Shown here: positions 44,812 to 51,431 of the stretch, in pieces
How positions within the stretch are numbered: the first letter of the stretch is position 1
Layout of the letters: each line of letters begins with the position of its first letter
Origin: JAWXUK01 sp044432725
GTDB lineage: Bacteria; Bacillota; Clostridia; Oscillospirales; Oscillospiraceae
Direction of reading: 5' to 3'
DNA: 64,000 bases
NCBI GenBank assembly: GCA_044432725.1
Contig: JAWXUL010000001.1
Span: forward strand, 1-64,000
Position numbers and translations under genes: made by a program
The notes under the pieces: generated by a model
Seen by the model: the letters and a program-made list of their open reading frames with translations, nothing else
The model's database searches: none
What the model was told of the DNA's origin: nothing

Positions 44812-44840
44812 ATTGTATTCCTTTTTTTTGTTTTTGTCAA
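44812..44840 (-). promoter_or_regulatory. Promoter of leuA
   Basis: On the minus strand, consensus TTGACA (44840-44835) and TACAAT (44817-44812) are 17 bp apart. Only about 20 bases of leader remain, so there is no room for a T-box or leader-peptide attenuator. Confidence 0.8.
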
Positions 44841-44889
44841 GGGTAACACCTAAGGCACCACTTCAAAATTCAAAAATGGAATTATGAGC
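44841..44889. repeat. Dispersed inverted-repeat element, copy D (short)
   Basis: The left end GGGTAACACC and the right end TGGAATTATGAG resemble the repeat ends found at 30343 and 45949. It is only about 49 bp long and degenerate, lying directly upstream of the leuA -35 box. Confidence 0.4.
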
Positions 44890-44960
44890 TTTTTCTAAAG
44901 CATACACCACCATTTCTTTTCATAGAGATAGAGAAACAAGACATAAGTGGAGGAGAGAAA

Positions 44961-45734
44961 ATGGAGTGGACAACAAAAATGGAGGGTGGGGGCTTGCTCT
45001 ACCTGAGAGATGAAGGAAATTATATGTATTTAGAGGCAACCCGCCCTTCTGGTCAGGAAGGCTTGTATAAAGTCATTCTGCATGGTATGCTAGGAAAACA
45101 AATCTTAGGAACGATGACACCCAGTGACACAGGTTTGAAGCTTTCTCGTATGGTGTCTCGCAGTACCTTGGGGCAGTGGGGCTGTTTACCCATTACAAAA
45201 GTGGTTTGCCAACTGAGTTTTCCCTTTGAAGAGAAAAAGTTACCCTATCCTACCACCCTTTCTGAGAAAGAAGAAGGACAGATGGATATCATTGTGGAGG
45301 CCAGTGAAGAAAAAAACTCCAGTGCTTTATCTACAAACAGTTTAGAAGAAATCATTTTGCCTGCTGTGCAAAAAATAGCAGAATTCTTTCCAGCTGCAAA
45401 AGAGGCAAATGTTCCAGAGGAAAAGAATTTATCTCAAGATGAAAGTTGGGAAGCTGTGCCAGATGAATTGATGGAGGCAGAGGAAGGCTATCGCCCTTGC
45501 CCTCGCCCACAAAGGTGGATGAAGGATGCTGTGCTAGAGAACTGTTTTCGACGTTGCAAAGATGTCCTTGTTTTGGAAAAAATGGAAGGATTTACCTTAG
45601 CGATACCGTATTCGACCGACAAGGAGTTCCCCTTGACACCGATTTTTTGCTTCGGTGAAATGATGGAATATAAAGGAAAAAGTTATTTGCTTTTTTCTTT
45701 TCAAGAGAGTGGGGTACCATGTATTTTCCCATAG
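44961..45734 (+). CDS. Uncharacterised protein
   Basis: A 257-residue cytoplasmic protein that I do not recognise. It has a good ribosome site (GGAGGAG), normal codon use and no signal peptide. The N-terminal 95 residues look like a compact beta-rich domain (LLYLRDEGNYMYLEA, LYKVILHGMLGKQILGTM). A low-complexity acidic middle (about 110-180) follows, and a C-terminal region is rich in aromatics and Cys (GYRPCPRPQRWM, ENCFRRCKDV, FCFGEMMEYKGKSYLLFSF). It is not obviously co-transcribed with anything. The two-domain, flexible-linker design suggests a protein-binding role, but that is speculation. Confidence 0.65.
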   Translation: MEWTTKMEGGGLLYLRDEGNYMYLEATRPSGQEGLYKVILHGMLGKQILGTMTPSDTGLKLSRMVSRSTLGQWGCLPITKVVCQLSFPFEEKKLPYPTTLSEKEEGQMDIIVEASEEKNSSALSTNSLEEIILPAVQKIAEFFPAAKEANVPEEKNLSQDESWEAVPDELMEAEEGYRPCPRPQRWMKDAVLENCFRRCKDVLVLEKMEGFTLAIPYSTDKEFPLTPIFCFGEMMEYKGKSYLLFSFQESGVPCIFP

Positions 45735-45967
45735 GCAACGCCTCGCACTCTCTCAGGCAAGACTTCAGGAAAAATTAGCCCCTCTTATTTTTGGGAAATA
45801 TTAGTTATATACTAGGGATTATGCTGTATTTGCAACATTTAGAGCCGTTTTGGAAGGTCGTTTAGGGAAAATATTTTTTTCTGGAAATTTGAAAAGGGGA
45901 ATCATCAGGTATTGCCTGAGAGGAACTGATTTTCCTTTCAATCAAAAAGGGAATTATGAGGGTTTGC
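45734..45967. repeat. Dispersed inverted-repeat element, copy E (compound)
   Basis: GGCAACGCCTCGCACTC begins at 45734, just after the stop codon of the unknown gene. GGGGAATCATCAGGTATTGCC (45897-45917) is its inverted partner, and a second right-hand end, GGGAATTATGAGGGTTTGC, lies at 45949-45967. The interior has CTCTCAGGCAAG/TTGCCTGAGAG, which can pair over 160 bp. No gene is seen in it. The trmD promoter begins inside its right edge. Confidence 0.5.
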
Positions 45968-45998
45968 TCTTGCAATCAAGAAAGAATTATGATAAACT
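45964..45998 (+). promoter_or_regulatory. Promoter of trmD
   Basis: Two overlapping choices exist: TTGCTC (45964) with TATGAT (45988-45993), 18 bp apart, or TTGCAA (45970-45975) with TAAACT (45993-45998), 17 bp apart. Both give a start near 46000. Confidence 0.5.
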
Positions 45999-46054
45999 AA
46001 GGATGAGCTCTCTTGAAAATGCTTGTCAACCAAGAGTTTTCAGAAGTTTTTATC

Positions 46055-46834
46055 ATGTTTTCTAAAAAAGAGGAGAAAAAATTGTACCAAATTGATATTA
46101 TGACTTTATTCCCAGAAGTGGTGGGGGATATGCTGTGTGAATCCATCTTAGGCAGAGCACAAGAACGTGGACATATACGCATCAACTGTCACCAAATAAG
46201 GGATTTCACAAAAAATAAGCAAAAGCAGGTGGACAATTACCCCTATGGAGGAGGAAAGGGCGCTGTGATGCAAGCAGATCCACTGTATCATTGTTGGAAA
46301 TACATCTGTGACCAAGGACAAAAAGAAAAAATCCACACCATTTATTTGACACCCACAGGAAAGACCTTTCAGCAAGCAGATGCCATTCGCTTGAAAGAAG
46401 AGCATGAGCAAATTATACTGGTTTGTGGGCATTATGAAGGGATTGATCAACGTTTTATTGATGCTTATGTAGACGAGGAAATTTCCATAGGAGATTTTGT
46501 CTTAACAGGAGGGGAAATTCCAGCAATGGTGGTGTCAGATGCGATTTGCAGATTGGTGCCCCATGTCTTGTCAGATCCTAGTTGTTATGAAAAGGAAAGC
46601 CATTGGGATGGCGCTTTAGAAGGACCACAGTATTCTCGCCCAGAAATCTGGCAAGAGCGTGCTGTGCCACCGATTTTGTTGTCAGGACATCATGAAAAAG
46701 TAGAACGTTGGCGTTGGAAACAGTCAATTTTACGCACCAAACAACGTCGTCCTGATTTGTATCAAAAGTTGGACTTGTCCTCGAAAGAAGCACAAAAAAT
46801 TGTGGCTGAGTTGGAAGCAGGGGACGAGAATTAG
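46055..46834 (+). CDS. trmD: tRNA (guanine37-N1)-methyltransferase
   Basis: A protein of about 259 residues that methylates G37 of tRNA using S-adenosylmethionine. The SPOUT trefoil-knot motifs are clear: QIDIMTLFPEVV, NYPYGGGKGAVMQADP, LVCGHYEGIDQRFIDAY and EISIGDFVLTGGE. The start is uncertain. ATG 46055 lies closest to the conserved N terminus but has a weak ribosome site, while TTG 46013, nine bases after AAGGA, would add 14 residues. It stands alone, away from the usual rpsP-rimM-trmD-rplS operon, so it may be a second TrmD-like gene or a relocated one. Confidence 0.87.
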   Translation: MFSKKEEKKLYQIDIMTLFPEVVGDMLCESILGRAQERGHIRINCHQIRDFTKNKQKQVDNYPYGGGKGAVMQADPLYHCWKYICDQGQKEKIHTIYLTPTGKTFQQADAIRLKEEHEQIILVCGHYEGIDQRFIDAYVDEEISIGDFVLTGGEIPAMVVSDAICRLVPHVLSDPSCYEKESHWDGALEGPQYSRPEIWQERAVPPILLSGHHEKVERWRWKQSILRTKQRRPDLYQKLDLSSKEAQKIVAELEAGDEN

Positions 46835-46840
46835 AGAAAG

Positions 46841-46871
46841 ACCTCATCATTCCAAATAAGAATGATGAGGT
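46841..46871. terminator. Hairpin between trmD and tcdA, repeat copy F
   Basis: ACCTCATCATTC (46841-46852) pairs perfectly with GAATGATGAGGT (46860-46871). Together with the following GTTGCC its right arm equals the end of the dispersed repeat family. There is no T run, so termination strength is uncertain, but the place between convergent genes fits. Confidence 0.55.
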
Positions 46872-46877
46872 GTTGCC

Positions 46878-47630
46878 TTAATATCCTGCCAAATCTCTCA
46901 CCACAGCAGAAGCTAGTAAAAGACCTACTGTAGCGGGGACAAAAGGAAGAGAGCCAGGGGTTTTCTTGTGTCCAATACTACCTTGACGTTCGCCGTTTCC
47001 AGCCATAGGCTCTGCAGCTTGTGGAAGGATTTCTTGTGGTGTTTGGGCATCTTCTTTTGAAAAAACAACTTTTAAATGACGAATCCCACGTTTTCTTAAT
47101 TCTTTTCGCATAATGCGAGCCAGAGGACAGTTTTCTGTTTTGGATAGATCTGTTACATAAAAACCACCAGGGTCAAGCTTGTTGGCAGAACCCATTGCAG
47201 AAATGATGGGGATTTTCTTTTCATGACAACGGGTGACAAGGTCAAGCTTGGCTGTCATGGTGTCTACACAGTCAATCACATAATCAAAATCAGAAAGAGA
47301 AGTGGTGGCACCTTCTTTCCCTGTGTAAAATAAAGTGGAAGTTTCTACCATAGCTTGGGGATTGATATCCAAAATTCTCTCTTTCATTACCTCTACTTTG
47401 AAACGTCCAATGGTGGAATGGAGTGCGACTAATTGGCGATTGAGATTGGAAAGAGAAATACGATCATCATCAAAAAGATGGAACTGTCCCACACCAGCTC
47501 TTGCCAGTGCGTCGCAACAGTGTCCCCCCACACCTCCTATGCCAAAAATCGCCACCTTGGATTGGGCAAGGCGTGCAAGGGGTTCTGTGCCCACAAGCAT
47601 TGCAGAGCGGATAAATTGGTCTTGTATCAT
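46878..47630 (-). CDS. tcdA: tRNA threonylcarbamoyladenosine dehydratase
   Basis: A 250-residue E1-like ATP-dependent enzyme that cyclises t6A37 of tRNA to ct6A. The ATP-binding FGIGGVGGHCCDALARAG loop, DDDRISLSNLNRQ and the VIDCVDTMTAKLDL motif are typical of TcdA (YgdL/CsdL). The C terminus ends in a hydrophobic stretch (FVPATVGLLLASAVV). It is convergent with trmD, another enzyme acting on the tRNA position-37 region. A TATTA-rich gap and the YjfB gene lie upstream. Confidence 0.93.
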   Translation of the reverse strand: MIQDQFIRSAMLVGTEPLARLAQSKVAIFGIGGVGGHCCDALARAGVGQFHLFDDDRISLSNLNRQLVALHSTIGRFKVEVMKERILDINPQAMVETSTLFYTGKEGATTSLSDFDYVIDCVDTMTAKLDLVTRCHEKKIPIISAMGSANKLDPGGFYVTDLSKTENCPLARIMRKELRKRGIRHLKVVFSKEDAQTPQEILPQAAEPMAGNGERQGSIGHKKTPGSLPFVPATVGLLLASAVVRDLAGY

Positions 47631-47649
47631 TACAATGTTACCTTTCTGA

Positions 47650-47690
47650 AAAAATCAAAAAAATCCCCAAGTCCTTTGCAAGACTTGGGG
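47650..47690 (-). terminator. Terminator of the YjfB-like gene
   Basis: Read leftwards, CCCCAAGTC pairs with GACTTGGGG around an 8-base loop, followed by ATTTTTTTGATTTTTT. Confidence 0.88.
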
Positions 47691-47708
47691 GCAAGGCAAG
47701 TTTTCCAT

Positions 47709-47876
47709 TTATGCGTAGGTGTCAAACCCATAAGCGGAAGACATAGGTAGCATTTTGTCCATCAAATCTGTAGCTAACTGTTCGCTTGTTTCCATAACAT
47801 CTTTGGTCAAAGCGATGTTCAATGCTGTGTGGACTTGATTTTGGGCATTACCCATGCTATAAGCTGCAATATCCAT
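47709..47876 (-). CDS. YjfB-like putative motility protein
   Basis: A 55-residue peptide of the YjfB family (MDIAAYSMGNAQNQVHTALN at the start). These small proteins occur in flagellated Bacillota and are counted with the motility regulon; the function is unknown. ATG 47876 has a perfect AAGGAGGT nine bases upstream. It has its own terminator and a sigma-D-like -10 element upstream (47947-47940), which fits motility control. No other flagellar gene lies in this window. Confidence 0.8.
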   Translation of the reverse strand: MDIAAYSMGNAQNQVHTALNIALTKDVMETSEQLATDLMDKMLPMSSAYGFDTYA

Positions 47877-47939
47877 GATTGTGTACCTCCTTGTAAAATT
47901 CGGGAAATAATATCCGAAGATAGTTATCACCATACGTTT

Positions 47940-47947
47940 ATATCGGC
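47940..47947 (-). promoter_or_regulatory. Sigma-D-like -10 element of the YjfB gene
   Basis: GCCGATAT on the minus strand is one base from the sigma-28/sigma-D -10 consensus GCCGATAA, 63 bases before the start codon. A clear TAAA -35 at the usual distance is missing. Confidence 0.4.
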
Positions 47948-48057
47948 AAATTGAAAGAAAAATAAACCCTTTGGACAAAAATTTTTTATCACGAAGTTTT
48001 TGGGAAAGAATATGAAGTATTTGTTGAAATTTTTCTTTAAAAAAGGGAAGAAAACTA

Positions 48058-48086
48058 TTGAAAAAAATTTCTTTTCGTGGTATAAT
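48058..48086 (+). promoter_or_regulatory. Promoter of the zinc-ribbon gene
   Basis: TTGAAA (48058-48063) and consensus TATAAT (48081-48086) are 17 bp apart, with TGG before the -10. Confidence 0.82.
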
Positions 48087-48142
48087 ACCCACTAGAAATT
48101 ATATGGGAATTATTCCTGATAACGTAAAAAGAGGTGTTTGAA

Positions 48143-48481
48143 ATGTCGAATAAATGCACGGATTGTGGATTTGAGAACGAAGAAGGTAAATTATTCTGTG
48201 GTAGCTGTGGCGAGCCCTTGGGAGGGGATGCCAAACTCATACGTGACATGGAAAAAATGAAAGAAAAAAAAGAAGCAGAAGAAGCAGCAAAAGCAGCAGC
48301 ACCAAAGGATGTTCCCCTACAGGGGAAAGATTCTTCAGATGATGATTATGTTCCTGTGGTTAGAAAACAAAAAAAAGATACTCTAACGCCTTGGTTGATT
48401 GGCATGATACTTTTTCTCTTTTTTATCCTTTGTGTGTGTGGATTTTATGTTTTGGAAAACTTTGATACATTGTTTCAATAA
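48143..48481 (+). CDS. Zinc-ribbon membrane protein
   Basis: A 112-residue protein with an N-terminal zinc ribbon (CTDCGFEN, then FCGSCGEPL), a charged Lys/Glu/Ala linker of about 55 residues, and one C-terminal transmembrane helix (LIGMILFLFFILCVCGFYV). Proteins of this design are common and mostly uncharacterised in Clostridia. AAAGAGG precedes ATG 48143. It may be followed by read-through into pyrK. Confidence 0.75.
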   Translation: MSNKCTDCGFENEEGKLFCGSCGEPLGGDAKLIRDMEKMKEKKEAEEAAKAAAPKDVPLQGKDSSDDDYVPVVRKQKKDTLTPWLIGMILFLFFILCVCGFYVLENFDTLFQ

Positions 48482-48488
48482 TCCAAAT

Positions 48489-48556
48489 CACGAATAAACG
48501 TGAGCTCTTTTTTGCAATCTACAGAAAACGAATGTCAGAAAAGTTGAAAAGAGCGA
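48489..48556 (+). promoter_or_regulatory. Two mutually exclusive hairpins before pyrK
   Basis: A small hairpin, TCACG with CGTGA, is followed by CTCTTTTTT and could end the zinc-ribbon transcript. The same T run can instead pair as GCTCTTTT (about 48504) with AAAAGAGC (ending near 48555). This looks like a switchable attenuator, but I see no PyrR-binding loop and no strong pyrK promoter. Confidence 0.3.
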
Positions 48557-48644
48557 TTGTGTGCCAGTGTCACAGAAACAGTTTCCAGGATGTACTTAGC
48601 CTGTGCAGATTCTCACTATTTTAAAATAAACGAGGTAAATTGCT

Positions 48645-49427
48645 TTGCAAGTAGAAAAAAAATGTAAAATCATTGAAAAAAAGATGTTGACACCTTACGC
48701 TGTCTCCTTTGAACTGGCTGTGGGAGACATGGTAAAACAAAGTAGTGGAGAATTCGTTCATATTCGTTGTGGAGAAGGATTGCTTCTTCGTCGTCCCATT
48801 TCTGTGTGCACTTCTGCCACTCATCCAGACGGCGACCGTATTCGTATTGTTTTCGAAGCCAGAGGCGAGGGCACAGCTTGGCTGATGGCAAGGCAAGAAG
48901 GTGAGTCACTGGATGTCTTAGGGCTTTTGGGCAATGAATACGCTATCGAAAAGAAAGGTCGCTATCTTTTGGTAGGGGGTGGCATTGGGATTCCTCCTCT
49001 TTTGGGCGTGGCTGAGCGTTGTTATTTGACCCATGGACAAAAGCCAACAGTTATTTTAGGGTTTCGTTCCAAAGACCGAGAAATGCTTTTAGAGGAATTT
49101 TCACAAAGCTGTCAAAATATTTTGATTGCGACAGATGATGGCTCTTCAGGATATCATGGTTTTGTGGATGCAGTTCTTCAAGAAGAGTTGTCAAAAGACA
49201 GTAATTATGTAGGTATTCTTGCCTGTGGTCCCAGTTTAATGCTGAAAAATACGGTGGCTGTGGCAGAAAAATATAAAATTTCTTGTCAAGTTTCCATGGA
49301 AGAGCGAATGGGCTGTGGGGTAGGTGCTTGTCTTGTTTGTGCTTGCGACAAAAAGGATGGTACAAGAGCCCATGTCTGTAAAGATGGACCTGTATTTCGG
49401 GGAGAGGAGATAGATTTTGGTGGCTAA
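48645..49427 (+). CDS. pyrK: Dihydroorotate dehydrogenase B, electron-transfer subunit
   Basis: A 260-residue FAD and 2Fe-2S subunit that lets PyrD use NAD. The FAD loop RRPISVC, the NAD-binding GGGIGIPPLLG and the four cysteines of MGCGVGACLVCAC and HVCKDGPVF are visible. The start is TTG 48645, eight bases after GAGGT; the next ATG would remove conserved residues. It overlaps pyrD by eight bases. No pyrB, pyrC, pyrF or pyrE is adjacent. Confidence 0.93.
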   Translation: MQVEKKCKIIEKKMLTPYAVSFELAVGDMVKQSSGEFVHIRCGEGLLLRRPISVCTSATHPDGDRIRIVFEARGEGTAWLMARQEGESLDVLGLLGNEYAIEKKGRYLLVGGGIGIPPLLGVAERCYLTHGQKPTVILGFRSKDREMLLEEFSQSCQNILIATDDGSSGYHGFVDAVLQEELSKDSNYVGILACGPSLMLKNTVAVAEKYKISCQVSMEERMGCGVGACLVCACDKKDGTRAHVCKDGPVFRGEEIDFGG

Positions 49428-50340
49428 GATAGATACAGCTGTAGATCTGGCAGGGGTACAGTTGAAAAACCCTATGGTGATGGCATCGGGTACCTTCGGC
49501 TTTGGCAGAGAGTACGGGGCATTTTACGATCTTTCTCTTCTAGGAGGGATTTGCTGTAAAGGCTTAACACTTCACAAGCGAGAAGGGAACCCTGCACCTC
49601 GTATTGCAGAAACACCTATGGGCATACTAAACTCTGTAGGACTGCAAAACTTAGGTGTGGATGGCTTCATTGAAAAGGAATTGCCCTTTTTACGTCAATA
49701 TGATGTGGCTGTCATTGCGAATATCTCGGGGAATACCCCTGAAGAATATGGCATTATGTGCCAAAAATTAGCAGAGGCAAAGGTGGACATGATCGAGGTG
49801 AACATTTCTTGCCCCAATGTAAAAGCAGGGGGGCTTGCTTATGGTACCCAAGCCCATTTGGCACAAGAAGTGACAGAAGTAGCAAAGAAAAATGCGGGAA
49901 ATATCCCTGTCATGGTAAAGTTATCTCCTAATGTGACAGATATCACAGAAATTTCCAAAGCTGTAGAGCAAGGAGGGGCAGATGCCATCTCTTTAATCAA
50001 TACCATTCGAGGCATGAGAATCGATGTTTTAACAGGAAGACCAGTTCTAAAAATGAACACAGGGGGACTGTCTGGACCAGCAGTCTTTCCAGTCGCTTTG
50101 CGAATGGTCTGGGAAGTGGCGTGTCAAACAAGCTTACCTATTTTAGGTATGGGTGGCGTGTCAAAAGGTAGTGATGCAGCACAAATGGTTCTTGCAGGTG
50201 CCACAGCAGTGGGGGTAGGGACAGCTACTTTCCCAGATCCCTTTGCACCTTTGGAAATTTTAAAAGAGCTGGAAGCAATCGCCCAAACTCGTGGAGAGAC
50301 TACTTTGGCTGATATGAGAGGAAAAGTGCTACCTTGGTAA
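49420..50340 (+). CDS. pyrD: Dihydroorotate dehydrogenase B, catalytic subunit
   Basis: A 306-residue class 1B enzyme oxidising dihydroorotate to orotate. FMN-site motifs are MASGTFGFGREYG, NSVGLQNLG and SLINTIRGMRID. The class 1 catalytic cysteine lies in NISCPNVKAGG. GTG 49420 follows GGAGAGGAG by ten bases; TTG 49417 is equally possible. It pairs with PyrK, and the operon continues into the phosphatase/GNAT and ygiQ genes. Confidence 0.95.
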   Translation: MAKIDTAVDLAGVQLKNPMVMASGTFGFGREYGAFYDLSLLGGICCKGLTLHKREGNPAPRIAETPMGILNSVGLQNLGVDGFIEKELPFLRQYDVAVIANISGNTPEEYGIMCQKLAEAKVDMIEVNISCPNVKAGGLAYGTQAHLAQEVTEVAKKNAGNIPVMVKLSPNVTDITEISKAVEQGGADAISLINTIRGMRIDVLTGRPVLKMNTGGLSGPAVFPVALRMVWEVACQTSLPILGMGGVSKGSDAAQMVLAGATAVGVGTATFPDPFAPLEILKELEAIAQTRGETTLADMRGKVLPW

Positions 50341-50354
50341 GCATAGAGGAGATT

Positions 50355-51425
50355 ATGACAACAATTTATTTGATTCGACACGCAGAAGCAGAGGGAAATC
50401 TATACCGCAGAGCCCATGGTCAGTATGATTCGTTGATAACAGAAAATGGTTATCGCCAAATCCGTGCATTGGCAAAACGCTTTGCAGAGATAGAGATTGA
50501 CATTGTGTGGTCTAGCGATTTGTTTCGCACCATGACAACAGCTCGTGCGATTTTGGAAAGCCATGGGAAAAATTTGAACACCCATCAAGGTTTGCGAGAG
50601 GTGAATATGGGTGCTTGGGAAGACAAATCTTGGGGTCAACTCCAAGAAGAATCTCCAGAGAAATTAGGTCTATTTTCTGCTTCTTCTGAACATTGGCAAG
50701 TTGACCATGGTGAAACTTTTGAAAAGTTGACAGAGCGAGTGAGTAAAACCATCACAGATCTAGCCAAACAACATCAGGGGAAAACAATGGCAATCTTTTG
50801 TCATGGCCTTGCTATCCGTCAATTTATGTCCCATGTCAAAAAACATAGTCCTGCAGAATGGGGCACCCACCCCCATGGGGACAATACTTCAGTCAATAAA
50901 TTGCTGTGGGATGGGAAAGAATTTACTGTAGAATATGCTGGAGACAATTCCCATTTAAGTGATGAAATTTCTACTTTCGCACGACAAACTTGGTGGAAAA
51001 AAGACTCTGGTGGGATTAGTCAAGATCGAAATCTTTGGTTTGAACCAATGACACAAGGGGAAAAAGACTATCAAGCAGCCATATTAGAAATCTGGGGAGC
51101 CGAGCCTCCAGCAATTAACCAAGGAAGAACCGTGTATCTGGCAAAGCACCAAAAGGATTTGGTAGGTTGGGTTGCTATTTCAGACGAGGGAGAAGTGATT
51201 TTGCTTCATTTGAAAGAGAACTATCGAGGAGAGCGTCTGGGATTGCAACTGTTAGGGCAAGCTGTTTCCCATGGTAGAAGCAAGGGGCTAGATGCTTTGA
51301 CTATCCATTGTCCCCCAGGGGGAAATCTAGGATTTTTCGAAAAATATGGTTTTAATGAGAAAAAGGATTACTTTGAAAAATATATTGGTTACCAACCTAG
51401 ATCCAATATTTTTGGGGAGGAATAA
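50355..51425 (+). CDS. Histidine phosphatase fused to a GNAT acetyltransferase
   Basis: A 356-residue two-domain protein. Residues 1 to about 205 are a phosphoglycerate-mutase-like histidine phosphatase with the IYLIRHAEAEGN motif and the second catalytic histidine in FCHGLAIRQF. Residues about 225-350 resemble a GNAT acetyltransferase, with the acetyl-CoA loop in LKENYRGERLGLQLLGQA and a final FFEKYGFNEKKDYFEKYIGY. Substrates of both halves are unknown. ATG 50355 follows AGAGGAG. It lies 14 bp after pyrD and 6 bp before ygiQ. Confidence 0.85.
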   Translation: MTTIYLIRHAEAEGNLYRRAHGQYDSLITENGYRQIRALAKRFAEIEIDIVWSSDLFRTMTTARAILESHGKNLNTHQGLREVNMGAWEDKSWGQLQEESPEKLGLFSASSEHWQVDHGETFEKLTERVSKTITDLAKQHQGKTMAIFCHGLAIRQFMSHVKKHSPAEWGTHPHGDNTSVNKLLWDGKEFTVEYAGDNSHLSDEISTFARQTWWKKDSGGISQDRNLWFEPMTQGEKDYQAAILEIWGAEPPAINQGRTVYLAKHQKDLVGWVAISDEGEVILLHLKENYRGERLGLQLLGQAVSHGRSKGLDALTIHCPPGGNLGFFEKYGFNEKKDYFEKYIGYQPRSNIFGEE

Positions 51426-51431
51426 AGAAAC

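Noticed and set aside
44786..44840. T-box or leucine leader peptide before leuA
   Set aside because: The promoter at 44840-44812 is too close to the start codon to leave room for either.
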